Source of the DNA: Motacilla alba alba
Lineage: Eukaryota; Chordata; Aves; Passeriformes; Motacillidae
Length of the DNA: 64,000 bases
Assembly: GCF_015832195.1 (NCBI RefSeq)
Contig: NW_024037374.1
Coordinates: 1,984,001-2,048,000, forward strand
Direction: 5' to 3'
Shown: positions 42,424 through 53,278 of the stretch, piece after piece
Layout of the letters: every line of letters starts with the position of its first letter
Numbering within the stretch: the first letter of the stretch is position 1
Notes under the pieces: model-generated
What the model saw: only the letters and a program-made list of their open reading frames with translations
The model's database searches: none
Told to the model about the DNA's origin: nothing
Position numbers and translations under genes: made by a program

Positions 42424-45400
42424 CTAGACCGGGACTTGAAAGTAGTTCTAGAAGTAGAGGGGGAAAGTCAAGAATTTATAGTAGATACTGGAGCTACTTA
42501 TTCTGTACTCAATAAACGAATAGGACCTTTAAGTGATACAACAGTCCAGGTAGTGGGTGCAACGGACAAAATAGAGGAGAGACCATTTTTGCAACCTTTA
42601 AACCTCCGATTTAGGGGAAAGGAACTGGACCATCAATTTTTGTACATGCCAAATTGTCCAATGCCCTTATTTGGAAGGGATCTTTTGTCTCGACTAAATG
42701 CAAAAATAATATTTGAGAAAGGATGAGTAAAATTGGAGATACCGGATAAACAGATAGCAGGTATATTTGTGATTAAAGAAATAGATGCTTCAGCTATTCC
42801 TGAAGAAATTGAACAAGCAGTAGTACCATGGGTATGGGAAATGGGAATCCCGGGGAAATCAAAGGCAGCCCAACCGGTGAAAATAGAGTTAAAGGAAGGA
42901 GTTAAACCGGTAAGAGTGAAACAATACCCTTTGAAACTGGAGGCTAGGAAAGGAGTGACTCCTTTGGTCAAGCAATTTCTGGACCAAGGAATCTTGCAGG
43001 AATGTGAATCAGAATATAACACCCCTATTTTTCCAGTAAAGAAACCCAATGGGAAATATCGGTTGGTCCAAGACCTAAGGGCTATCAATGAAATAGTGAA
43101 GGACATACATCCAGTTGTTGCTAATCCTTATACCTTGTTGACATCTGTATCAGAGAAATTTAAATGGTTTTCTGTGATTGACCTCAAAGATGCCTTTTTC
43201 TGCATCCCACTGGCAGTAGAAAGTAGGAAATATTTTGCTTTTGAATGGGAGAACCCAGATTCTGGGAGAAAGAGACAACTGACATGGACAAGGCTCCCGC
43301 AAGGATTTAAAAACAGCCCCACGATATTTGGAAATCAATTGGCCAAGGAATTGGAGGACTGGAAGAATATTCAGGTAACAATATCTCCCTTTGCCTATGT
43401 GATTTTACAGTATGTGGATGACATCTTTTTGGGTACTGAGGAAAGAGAAATATGTGTCAAGCTAACTACTGATTTGTTAAACATGCTGGGTCAAGCTGGA
43501 TATCGGGTTTCAAAGGAAAAAGCACAGTTGGTTAAAAACAACGTGATCTATTTGGGTTGCGAGATTACCCAAGGTCATAGACGATTGGGGGTGAATCGAG
43601 TGGAAACAATATGCGCTATTCCATTACCCCGTAATCATCAGGAACTGAGATCCTTTTTGGGAATGGTTGGGTGGTGTCGTTTGTGGATAATGAATTTCGG
43701 TCTCCTTGCTAAACCACTGTAAGAGGCCTTGAAGGAGCACCAGCTGGAATGGACATCTCAGCGGAAAAGGGCTTTCCAGGAGCTGAAACAGGCATTGAAG
43801 GAAGCCCCAGCTCTGGGACTTCCGGACTTAACCAAAGGATTCCAGCTGTACGTTAACGAGAGACAGAAATTGGCCTTGGGGGTTCTTACCCAGAAGGTTG
43901 GAACATGGAAAAGGCCAGTGGAATACTTTTCTAAACAGCTGGACTTGGTAAGCTCTGGGTGGCCCTCTTGCTTGCGAGTGGTAGCTGCAACAATTGCTCT
44001 TATCCAGAAGGCCCAGAAATTGACCTTAGGAACAAAAATGGAAGTATTTGTTCCCCATATGGTCATGGCCGTCCTGGAACAAAAGGGGGGACATTGGCTG
44101 TCATTCAGCCGTATGTTGCAGTATCAAACAATATTGAGAGAACAAGATGATGTAGAAATAAAAACCACTAACCATGTCAATCCAGCAGAATTTTTGCGCG
44201 GAGACCGAGAGGAGGGAGAATTGGCACACGATTGTGTTGAAGTGATTGAACAGGTGTATGCCAGCCGACCTGACCTGAAAGATGAACCATTGGAGGAACC
44301 AGATTGGGAACTCTACACGGACGGATCCAGCTTCGTAGAAAATGGGACTCGATATGCAGGGTATGCTGTGGTAACCCTGGACCAGGTAATAGAAGCCAAG
44401 GCACTGATGCCCGGAACGTCTGCTCAGAAGGCAGAGATAATTGGACTTACTAGGGCCCTGTATTTGAGTAAAGACAAGAAAGTTAATATATGGACAGATT
44501 CCAAATATGCATTTGGTGTGGTCCACGTGCACGAGGCATTGTGGAAAGAGAGGGGACTGTTGAATTCACAGGGAGCCAGTGTTAAGCACCAAGAGGCAGT
44601 ACTACAGCTGTTGGATGCTATACACAGTCCTGAGGTTGTTGCAATTATGCACGTGAGGGGACACCAAACCGCTGAGGGAAAAATCTACCAGGGAAACCGG
44701 TTTGCTGATGCCGTCGCAAGACAAGTTGCACGAGAGGTATGGACTCAGATGGCTCTAATACCGGTAAGGACTAACCCCGCGACCCCATACTTGAATCAAG
44801 AACCAGTGTATTCGACGGAGGATGTGAAGCTAGTAAATTTATTAGGGGCACAAAAGAATCAGACTGGATGGTATGTTACTTCCCTGGGACAAGTTGTAGT
44901 GCCAGCCCGAATAATGAAATTTATTTTAGAATCAGAGCATAACAAATGCCATTGGGGAGCAGAAGCATTGGTTAAATTTTAAAGAATGAAGTCATCTCTA
45001 ATCAGATGTTAACAATGGCAAAAAGGGTTAACGCAATGTGTCCTGTGTGTTTGAAAAACAATCCAATAGTTAGGAGACAAATACAAATGGGGAAATTACA
45101 GGTTGGACCACAGCCTGGGGATTATTGGCAGGTTGATTTCTCTGAATTACCAAAGGCCCAGGGATATAAATATTTACTTGTGTATGTATGTACATTTTCA
45201 GGTTGGCCAGAAGCCTTTCCATGTCGAACAAATCAGGCAAAGGAAGTAGTAAAGACACTGCTAAAGGAAATAATACCAAAGTTTGGGGTACCTCTGGGGT
45301 TATCATCAGACAGGGGCCCACATTTTATTGCAGGGATAGTGCAGGAAATAGCCAGAATACTAGGCATCACTTGGAATTTACATACGCCCTGGAGGCCCCA

Positions 45401-45950
45401 GTCCAGTAGTCAGGTGAAAAGGATGAATCAAACACTGAAAGGTCAGATCAGGAAAATTTGCCAGGAAGCTAAGCTATATTAGCCTCAGGCCTTGCCCCTG
45501 GCATTGCTCAGGATTCGTATAAAGCCCCGAGAGAAGATAGGTGTAAGTCCATACGAAATATTGTATGGCAGACCATATCACGCCACTGTACTAAAAGGGG
45601 AAATGCGTGTGAATGGGAATAAGGCAATTGCAGAATATGTAGTATCACTCAATAAGACTTTGAATTCTCTAAGGAATACCTTGCAGTGAAATAGGCCACT
45701 CACGCTGAAGAATCCTGTTCACGACATACATCCTGGAGATCAAGTGTACGTCAAAAATTAGATGACAGATCCACTACGGAAATCATAGGGTGGACCTTAC
45801 CAGGTAATGATGACGACCTACACAGCAGTGAAGGTAGCGGGGACGGACGCTTGGATCCATTACACCCGAGTGAAGAAGGCTCCGCAGCAGTGGGAGACTC
45901 AGATGATAACCCCCACTCGAATGATTTTCCGCGCAAAGCTGCCTTCTTAA
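42424..45950 (+). pseudogene. Gamma-type pol (protease, RT, RNase H, integrase)
   Basis: Same frame as nucleocapsid across the TGA at 42421, as in gammaretroviruses that make Pol by readthrough. Protease: VDTGATYSVL (about 42481). RT (42733-43722): LPQGFKNSP and the YVDD catalytic site (about 43410). RNase H (43729-44700): YTDGSS, AEIIGL, WTDSK and ADAVA all present. Integrase: H-x3-H (about 44938-44952), CPVC, D in QVDFSEL, D in SDRGPHF; the third catalytic position is Lys (AAA, 45417-45419) where both other class I copies in this window have Glu. Breaks: TGA 42724, TAA 43720, frameshift near 44975, TAG 45480, TGA 45687, TAG 45759, TAG 45786. Natural end TAA at 45948. Confidence 0.88.
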
Positions 45951-48233
45951 TCATTCTGTTGTTAGTTTTAATGAAAATAATTCCTGTACATGGGTTTATC
46001 AGGGTGGAAACAGAAAACAAACGGGTTACAAAGGTAATGGAAATAGATATTCAACTAATTTGTGCATTGTATGATGACCAGGGAGCTGGAGTCGAGGAGA
46101 TCCAGGTAGAATGGCAGCGAGAAGCTGAGGAAAGCCAGGGAGAAGTGAGTCTGGATTGGGATCAAGATGCTCAACAAGGAACTACAACGCTGAGACTGAC
46201 TAAGGTAGCCACAAATGATTCTGGAGAGTACATCTATTTAGTTAGAATTCGGAGTAGTGTTGATTATAAGAGAATCCAATTACAAGTGTTATCATAGGAA
46301 GAGACCTACTCAGAAAACATAGTAGTGTGGCCAACATCAGCAGTTGTAGATCTATGGGAGGGCCCACCACTTAGGATAAATTGCCCCTTTTTAATAAAAT
46401 CTAGATACCCAAGGAATTTACGTGTCAAATGGTAGAAACAAAATAAAAATTTAACCTGGGATCAGATAGAAACAGGAATAAGTTAGTAGGAGTACAAGAA
46501 CCAAGGAAAAAGTTAGCTGAATATCACTGACCCACAAATAGGCAAAACAGAAGGGATCTACTTATGCATAGTAGAAGATGATATGGCTGGAGCATATGGA
46601 TTGAGGATGGTTCAGGCAAAGTCTCATGGTGTATATCAGGAAGCAAGAGGACAGGTATTTCTGAAAAGGCATATAAGGAGAGATCGGAGGGAAATTAGTC
46701 CCCTAAAACGGAACGAAGGGCAGGAAAATTTAGTAGTAGGGTTGATCAGGGACTTTGGAATAATGCAGAATGTCACCAAAATAACTGCTTGTTTGCCGTT
46801 ACCACAAGCTGCAGGGGAACCTATACCTCGGGGAATAATACCAATAACCGAGATGCCGGAATCTTTTAAAAATGTATCTTGGACTTGTCAGACAGTGCCA
46901 AAGTCAGTAGTAGAATGGAAAGATGTATGCAAGACAATTAGAACTATGACCGAGGCAGATTGTAAATTGAAACACAATTATTACGGGTGGATCCAAAATA
47001 CAAAAAGGTGTTTAATTACATTTCCAATCGATGAGCCATGTAACAGGCTACGAATCAGAAACATAATCCATCGAAATGAGATGAAGTGTCAGAACATCAC
47101 ACAGAACTATGATACCTGGCAGGGGTGGAAAACATTGTGGGGTCCTAGTGTTTTAGAGCATTATAATTATTTGGGGGAAGTTCAATGGTGTATTCAATGG
47201 TTAGGGAAGCGAAACCAATCCTATTATAGAACTCTTGTTACATCCACATCCTCTAGAGCATTTAAGGCACAGAAAGAGGAATGGAACTGCACACAAGTTT
47301 TCACGTGCGACACTCCAGAGGATCAGATAGGACTAGTACCAATTAAAATGGCCTTGAAGTGGGGATGTGAGTGTAGGGGATATAATCATACAGTAAACAG
47401 GGCATCAGTACATGAACCCATAGATTGTAGATATACAGCTGTGCACAGCCCAGGAAATTTGGTTTGGGTCATGGGACACGGACAGTGGACTACCCATTTA
47501 CCACTAGATGGGCCCACCACTCAAATTACCCTCGGAATCCCCACCCTATGTCCGTATTAGAAGCAGAGCAAATTAAAACATAAAGAAAGAACAAAAAGGG
47601 AAGCAGATCCAGAGGAACAATGGCATGAACCTGATGCAGGAGTGAAATTTGGATGGGTATTGGAATCTTTGTTCACCCCAGTAGCTACTTATCGAAACAG
47701 AGAAATGTTAAACAACCTGTTAGGGCAGACAGAGAGATTGGCAGCAGCTACAAAGAAAGGGTTCAAAGATCTAAATTTACAATTTCAAGCTACGTCAAGG
47801 ATGACTCTCCAGAATCAAATAGCCTTAGATATGTTGCTGTTGAAGGATCATAGAGTTTGTGGTTACCTCAGCCAGAGAATAGATCATTGTTGTATTCATA
47901 TACCAAATGTAACTGTAGAGGTTGAAAAGGATATTTCTCAGTTAGACAGAATAGAAGACAAAGGAAATTGAAAAGGAAGCACAACATAACTGGATAGGAG
48001 CAGTGTTTGATTCCTTAGGACTCCATCTCTCTGGTTGGATTACATCCCTAATACAATATACACTAATGTTGTTAATATCTATAGCCATCATTTGGAGTGT
48101 GTATAGATGTCTTATAGGAGTCATCGAGAAGGAAAAGAAACGATCTCTTCGGTTGATGAAAGCGATGACTCGAGGAAGACAGGAGGAAGAAACCCATGAA
48201 GAAACCCGTGCAGCTTCCCACGTTACTGAATGA
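45851..48233 (+). pseudogene. Gamma-type env with two N-terminal Ig-like domains in SU
   Basis: Overlaps the pol end in another frame. Signal peptide-like hydrophobic run at about 45935-45999. Then Ig-like segment 1 (46001-46294): Cys at 46061, Trp at 46112, and a TLRLTKV...DSGEY motif with Tyr (46235) where the second Cys would be. Ig-like segment 2 (46298-46580): Cys 46382, Trp 46430, LNIT...GIYLC with Cys at 46565. The SU remainder is 46583-47560, with many Cys and N-glycosylation sites; a furin-type TKR at about 47610. TM: fusion-peptide region, LQNQIALD heptad block, C-x9-CC (about 47855-47890), and a membrane helix at about 48030-48110 with a short charged tail. Stops: TAG 46295, 46433, 46484, 46487, 46514 and 47558; frameshift near 47965. 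No in-frame ATG before 45971. Confidence 0.78.
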
Positions 48234-48280
48234 TTGAGCATCCTTGCAGCAGGACTGAAGGATGCTCAAAAGGGGGGAAA

Positions 48281-48719
48281 TGTTGGAAATTATTTAAATG
48301 TAGAAATTTTGTAAAGTATAGTATGTAGGAATTAGTAGCCGTTTGAAGTGTGGTGTAACCTTTGGAGTGTGTAACCATAGTATTCAAGCAACCGTAACGA
48401 ATGTTTAATCAGGGAGGGAAGCAAGAATGTTGATCTGTATACAATGTACTGGAAATCATGATAGGTACTTGATTTATAGTCTTGTTTGTAGCTTAAGGAG
48501 TATATTGTGAGTTTCACAAGAAGCCAGTTGCTAAGAAAGGGAATTGTTGGGGAGGGGGGTCTGTTACTTGGAGAAATTTGTAACAAACTGTAGTATATAA
48601 GGAGATCGATGTATCAGTAGCGTTGGAGCTCTGATTTGGGACAGGGGTCCCCGGACTCCCGGGCCCTCAATAAAGCACCGCACAAAACTTACGGGTTTTG
48701 TGTCTTTGTTCGGGCAACA
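48281..48719 (+). repeat. Gamma-type provirus 3' LTR
   Basis: Same 439-base sequence as 39855-40293 by reading; no mismatch found. Preceded by a polypurine tract AAAAGGGGGGAAA (48268-48280). Confidence 0.93.
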
Positions 48720-48723
48720 ATCC

Positions 48724-50540
48724 CATCTCCTCACGTTTTCTCCACAATCACGCAGGAAGAACCACAGCTCAGCTCGTGGGGTGTACCTTCTCTCTCCATC
48801 TGGGAAACGTCTGCATTGGGTACCAGAACCTCTGATCTGTACTGCTGAGATTTGGAGAAGGTCTACCTAAATTTCTTCTTTGAGCTTTTTATGATTTTCC
48901 TCTATCTTGTCCTCTAAGTTCTGCAGACGTGTCTCCACGACTGCGATTCTGGCATGTGTTGGGCCATGTACAGCACCTGCATATGCTCACAGCTTCTTTG
49001 CCATATCAAGCACGGTCTCATCCCTGTCATCCCGCTGCATTATGGCCAAAGCAGAAGCATATTCATGTGGTCCAAGTCGTACAAGTTTTCGCCACATCAC
49101 AGACGTGCATGGTACCAAGTCTGGATTCCTAGTTGTTATGTCATCTGAGAAGATAATCTCTGACACTGCCGTTTCTCTCAGGCGTTGGATCCCTTGTTCT
49201 ATGGTCTTCCACTAGGTTTGCTGCATATAGAGATCGTCTGCACACAGGTACCTTTGTGCAACGCTGTCCAAGACCCGTGCCCAGAGGCTGTGAGGGTCAG
49301 CCCCCCTCATCATTCCTTGGTCGATGATAGGATCATGTGACAGGGATCCCAAATGCCTCGCCTCAGTGCCGTCCAGAATTGTAGCCTCGCCTGCAGCATC
49401 CCAAAGACGGACTAGTCAGCTAATTATGGATTCATCAGATCGTCAGGTGTAATCCTTCCTTGGGCCACAAAGGTCCTTCAGGGAGAAGGACTCAATATTG
49501 GCTTCTGATCTTGCGCCTGTTGCTCTGACTCCTGATTTGATGTCACGACGTGTTGAAGGTACTTCTCCTGCATCGTCATCATCATCATCATCATCCACTG
49601 GTCGATCGGTCTCGTCTGTGCGCTTTCCACTTCTAGTGCCAGTAGCAGCAGCCATTGGTTGAGGCCTATTGTCTGGTTTAGCTGCTGGCTTAGGCTCACT
49701 GTCTGGTTTGGCTGCTGGCTTTGAGCCTGGGGTGTTGGCTGCAGCCTGAGTGACTGGGATAGCTGCTGATTTATCTCCCTGCCCCGCTGCCTCTGTCTGC
49801 TGCCCTAGAGTATCCAGCAGTGTGCGATAAGCATATGCCAGGGCCCAGCTCACTGCAATGATCTTTTTCTCCTCAGGGTCATCATGGTACTTCTCTTTCA
49901 GCTATTTCCCCACCTCAGCTGGGTTCTGAATTTGTTCAGGGGGAAAGTCCCACACTACAGGGTCAGGGAATTCTTTCAGGATTTGGCCCATATCCTCCCA
50001 TTTCCCACACCACTCAGGATTTTCCATGCCTGGATCTACTCCTGGGTCAGGGGTCTCATCAGTCCCTCTAGAAATCTCAGCCCTCATTCTAGAGGAGCTG
50101 CTAACTGTATAGAGGAAGCTTACCAGATTAAACACCAGAAAGATGGTCTCTTTAACATTCAGAGGAAACTGAACATTCTCCAATTATGATGTGACAGATT
50201 CAGAGGAGAAGAAGGAAAGCAAAGGCTGAAATGCCTCATTCTCTGCTCCTCCTTTAACAAACTGGATGCATAACCATAGCCATGAACCATTCATACCTGG
50301 AACAGACTCCAGCATGTTTATAAACTTCTTACAAATCATTACCACCAAGCCCAGCAGGATAGCTATTCTAGTCACAGCCCCTCTGCTATAAAAACTACGT
50401 ATTAGGGACAATACCAGAGCTATTTCTGGATAAGAAAATAAACCTAGGGACCATAGAGGTATTAAGATCTCAAAAAACCCTAGGGACCAGAAATGCATGC
50501 AAGCCCTCACCCCAAGAGACATTATGAATTCAAAAAACAT
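48724..50540 (-). pseudogene. ERV-L copy 2 gag, N-terminal and central part
   Basis: Segments 50540-50184, 50183-49902 and 49853-49443 are in one frame, separated by stops at 50184-50186 and about 49902-49904, and form the matrix-like and linker parts of Gag, including a Pro/Lys/Ala repeat region and an eight-Asp run (49590-49565). The capsid-like part 49440-48730 is broken across frames. The element's gag is then split by the provirus insertion at 48723/39851 and resumes at 39854. Equivalent to the part of copy 1 that starts at position 1. Confidence 0.65.
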
Positions 50541-50627
50541 GCCTATAACATATAACTATATAACAACACAGAGTAATGGCAACCAAAATGCACTCAAAAC
50601 AGGTTTTTTTCCACTCTCTCACACTGC

Positions 50628-50645
50628 CCCACACGTTGGGCACCA
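50628..50645 (-). other. ERV-L copy 2 primer binding site
   Basis: TGGTGCCCAACGTGTGGG on the minus strand, five bases after the 5' LTR. It is very close to the site used with tRNA-Lys1,2 (TGGCGCCCAACGTGGGG), with one change and one extra base. Lys usage is inference. Confidence 0.6.
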
Positions 50646-50650
50646 AATTT

Positions 50651-51366
50651 TGTCCTAGTTTAGGGCAAATTTGGGAGAAAATCTGCAAAAGGAGGCCCCT
50701 CCAGAAAGCAAACCCACACAGCCCCTCCCTCCAACCGGTTCGGGAAGGATTCCTCGGAGAGAAGTGGAAAGAACCTGTTTATTTAACAGGCACAGCACCC
50801 CCCAGCACACAGAATGAACAATACCAGATGATAACACTCCTTCACCACTCTGAAAAGGATGACAAATTCAGAAAGTCTCTCTTGGGGGGTGGTTGCTCTG
50901 TTGTCAGTCCCTCCGGTGCTGGAGATGGCTGCTACAAGCCACGAGGTGCAAGCTCTCGGTGTTTCCAGGTCCCAGTCCAGAGCCGGTTCGAGTAGTTCCA
51001 AAAAGGGGAGGAAAAAAAAGGAAAAAGAAAAAAAGGAAAAAAGGAAAAAAATCAGTCCAGGGAAAAAAAAAAATGGACTGCTTAGCTAAACTAGCTAATG
51101 AGCAGAAGCAGAAGCAAAAGCAAGAGCAAAGCAGGAGTAAGCAGAAGCCAGAGCAAGAGCAAAGCAAAAAGCCCAGCAAAAAGCAAAAGCCGCACTATGT
51201 ACTCCCTGTCTCTGTGTCCCGCCAGCCGTGGGGGAGCGGGCAGATAACAAAACCCAAAACAAAACATTCACTCTTCAGAGCCAGTCTTGAAGGCACAGAA
51301 CATAATATCCAGCATAAACAGAACACACAAATGGGGATACAAGCATCATAACGTCACCCTAGGACA
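50651..51366 (-). repeat. ERV-L copy 2, 5' LTR
   Basis: 716 bases, partner of 37309-37977, same ends. On the minus strand it has a long CT-rich/T-rich stretch (51170-51000) made of TGCTTTTGCTTCTGC-like words that accounts for most of the extra length relative to the other LTR, and AATAAA near 50779. Confidence 0.82.
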
Positions 51367-51546
51367 GGCAGCCAGACCTGTCTGTCCTGGAAGCTTTCCC
51401 TTGGGAGCAATCTTTGGATGTACGGAGTTTTGGAGTTGGAATCCCAATTTTGGCCATGGGCGCATAGTTAAGATGGATGATTTTCTGCCATAGGAAAGTA
51501 AAGCACTCTTATGTCTTGGAGCTCTTGGGTTCTATCTGACCCCGGC
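51367..51546 (+). repeat. ~187-bp repeat unit
   Basis: Starts directly at the ERV-L 5' LTR edge with GGCAGCCAGACCTGTC, then GGGAGCAATCTTTGGAT and GGCCATGGGCGC. Same unit as at 14286-14660. The beta-type LTR begins at 51547. Confidence 0.7.
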
Positions 51547-52030
51547 TGCTGTAGGTGTCCGGATAGCAAAGTCCTGCTAAGTACAACCTGTCCGGGTCCC
51601 TCAGGGAGGCTCCCAGCCTCAGGCAATCTTAGCAAGCTCAGCTCTTAAGTGAGATCAGCTCTTTGGTGAATTCAGCTCATTTGTGATTTCAGCTCTTTGC
51701 TTGCTAAGTGCCTCAGCAGACGCAAGGAGAGAGAGGAGAAGGCTGTATGAGGTTCCACAGAGGTGTCTTTATTGGCAGTCTCTGTGAAGGGTGACAGTGA
51801 CAGCTCTTCTGCTGAACAGCACAGAAGTAGGGGTTTATATAAGGTATAGGGGTTTTGGGAAACAGTCCAACAGTAAGGGTGAAGACGAATATGACCTATC
51901 ATCTTACAGAGAGGTAAGGGGCATCCAAAGGTGGAAGAGGGGCATCTTTGGTCCAGTCATCATGACTAGGCATTTCTTATCTTAGGCAACTGACCGCCAG
52001 GGAGGCTTTGCAGGCCCTGTGGCTGCTACA
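51547..52030 (-). repeat. Beta-type provirus 3' LTR
   Basis: About 484 bases. On the minus strand it begins TGTAGCAGCCACAGGG and ends near CAGCA. Contains TATATAAACCCC (about 51843) and CAATAAAGACACC (about 51773). The env frame runs ~50 bases into it. Confidence 0.7.
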
Positions 52031-53278
52031 ACCCTACTTTCTGTATTTAGTAAAAAGGCATTCCTAATAGTTCTGTTAAAGCAATGGAACAGGCATGAGA
52101 ACATAGCTAATGCAATTACAAGGAAAATCCACAACATTCCCTTATCCAAAGATGCAACCCATCCTGTTAATCCCCATTGACTAAAAAGGTCATTGACCCA
52201 GTCTGGGTTGTTTTCTACTTTTAAGTCCTTCACAAGTTCCTTCAGCTTCTGGATGTTCGTGTAGATGGATTGCAAGTGTGAAGAGAGGTTGAAATTGCAC
52301 ATCCCTTCGAAGTCTTCGCAGCTATGTCCGTGGGCCAGCAGCAGGAAGTCAATTGCTGCTCGGTTTTGGAGTGATGCGTGTCTTGTGGTTTCTTCTTCCT
52401 TTAAGAGATCGCTCAAGGCAGCAGATGTGGCATTAGCCTGCTTACTGAGCCAGCACCCAAGGTGATTTATTTCACCTAGGGCCTTGGCTGCAGCTACCCA
52501 TGGTAGGAATAGGGAGACAGTGATCTTTTTTGGTTTGTTCCAATTGTATAATATGGGATCGCAATTTTCATCAAATTCTGCGTAGGACCTTTTGCGGCTT
52601 TTTAATTCACTTTCTTTTTTCCAATTGTGTAACAAGGTGATATTTGGAGTTAGGGTAGAAAGTCTCCCAAGTGTACAGGGACCTCCCTGAAGTCGAGAGG
52701 GAATCCCAGCCCACACTCTGTCACCACAGATGAGAAACGTTCCCTTGGGTAATACTTTGGGATTGAGAGAGGACACAGAGATCCCACAAGCAGTGTAATT
52801 ACACCAATCGGGAGGGTTGTAGGCTTTGTGAATGGGTGATATGTCTTTTTGGTATGTGCTTTTGGTCTGGTCAATTTCTGGCCAACTATTTTTCGGGCGT
52901 CTGAAGTAGAATTTGATACAGTATGTTGCCTTGGAGGACCCCAGCAGGTCCAATTCTTGGGGTTCCTCTAGAGCATTGGGCAACATTTTTGTCCACTCGT
53001 CCCAAGTATCTCCCAGGTTGGGTCTCTTACCTGTGGTGCGGAGGAGCTCTGTGTTATAGACGGGCCAGTCATCGGCTGCGAAGGGAATTCCTACTAGACA
53101 TGTGGAAAGTGGGTTATCAATGCTTCCCATGGATAAACACGTTATCCTGTTTTAATGTTTTTGCTAAGGTTACCCAAACATTATGGCTAGGCTGTGGGCT
53201 AATCCAGCCAATGGCATACGGTACGGTGAGGAGCATCCAGGCAGCAGTAAAGACAGCACCAACGGAGATATTTTTCAT
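51982..53278 (-). pseudogene. Alpharetrovirus-like env of the beta-type provirus
   Basis: Signal peptide-like start at 53278 (MKNIS, hydrophobic run), then a one-base frame change at about 53135. From 53130 a 382-codon open frame encodes most of SU and all of TM. Cleavage-type basic SRKR near 52590; TM heptad block with LQNRAAIDFLLL (about 52365-52330) followed by CEDFEGMCN, that is C-x6-C-Asn where this class usually has C-x6-CC; membrane helix near 52120-52065; short tail ending inside the LTR. Type is alpharetrovirus-like by the TM sequence. The frame break makes it a pseudogene on sequence alone. Confidence 0.8.

Larger units (their letters stand above)
39855..48719 (+). mobile_element. 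Full-length gammaretrovirus-like (class I) provirus
   Basis: 8,865 bases: 439-base LTRs, PBS, leader, gag, pol, env. Inserted in the gag of ERV-L copy 2, with a 4-base target duplication ATCC (39851-39854 and 48720-48723); the uninterrupted site is visible in ERV-L copy 1 at about 320-335 (reverse strand). Four-base duplication and the Gag p30, Pol and Env TM types agree with a gamma-type retrovirus. I find no difference between the LTRs, so the insertion is recent. All three genes carry stops or frameshifts. Confidence 0.93.
37309..51366 (-). mobile_element. ERV-L provirus, copy 2, deleted and interrupted
   Basis: Minus-strand ERV-L with LTRs at both ends, a PBS, gag, protease and part of RT. 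It lacks the first half of RT, RNase H and integrase, which makes it non-autonomous. A gammaretrovirus-like provirus (39855-48719) sits inside its gag; without that insert the element is about 5.2 kb. The internal sequence is close to copy 1 (1-3.7 kb), but the LTRs are not. Flanks at the two ends do not give a 5-base duplication (TTATT left, GGCAG right). Confidence 0.85.

Noticed and set aside
50184..50540. 118-codon hydrophobic frame as an accessory viral protein of ERV-L
   Set aside because: It is in the same frame as the downstream gag segments, so it is more simply the start of Gag interrupted by a stop.
51982..53278. Env of the beta-type provirus as a domesticated host gene
   Set aside because: The signal peptide is out of frame with the remainder and there is no sign of host regulation; kept as a pseudogene with a note.
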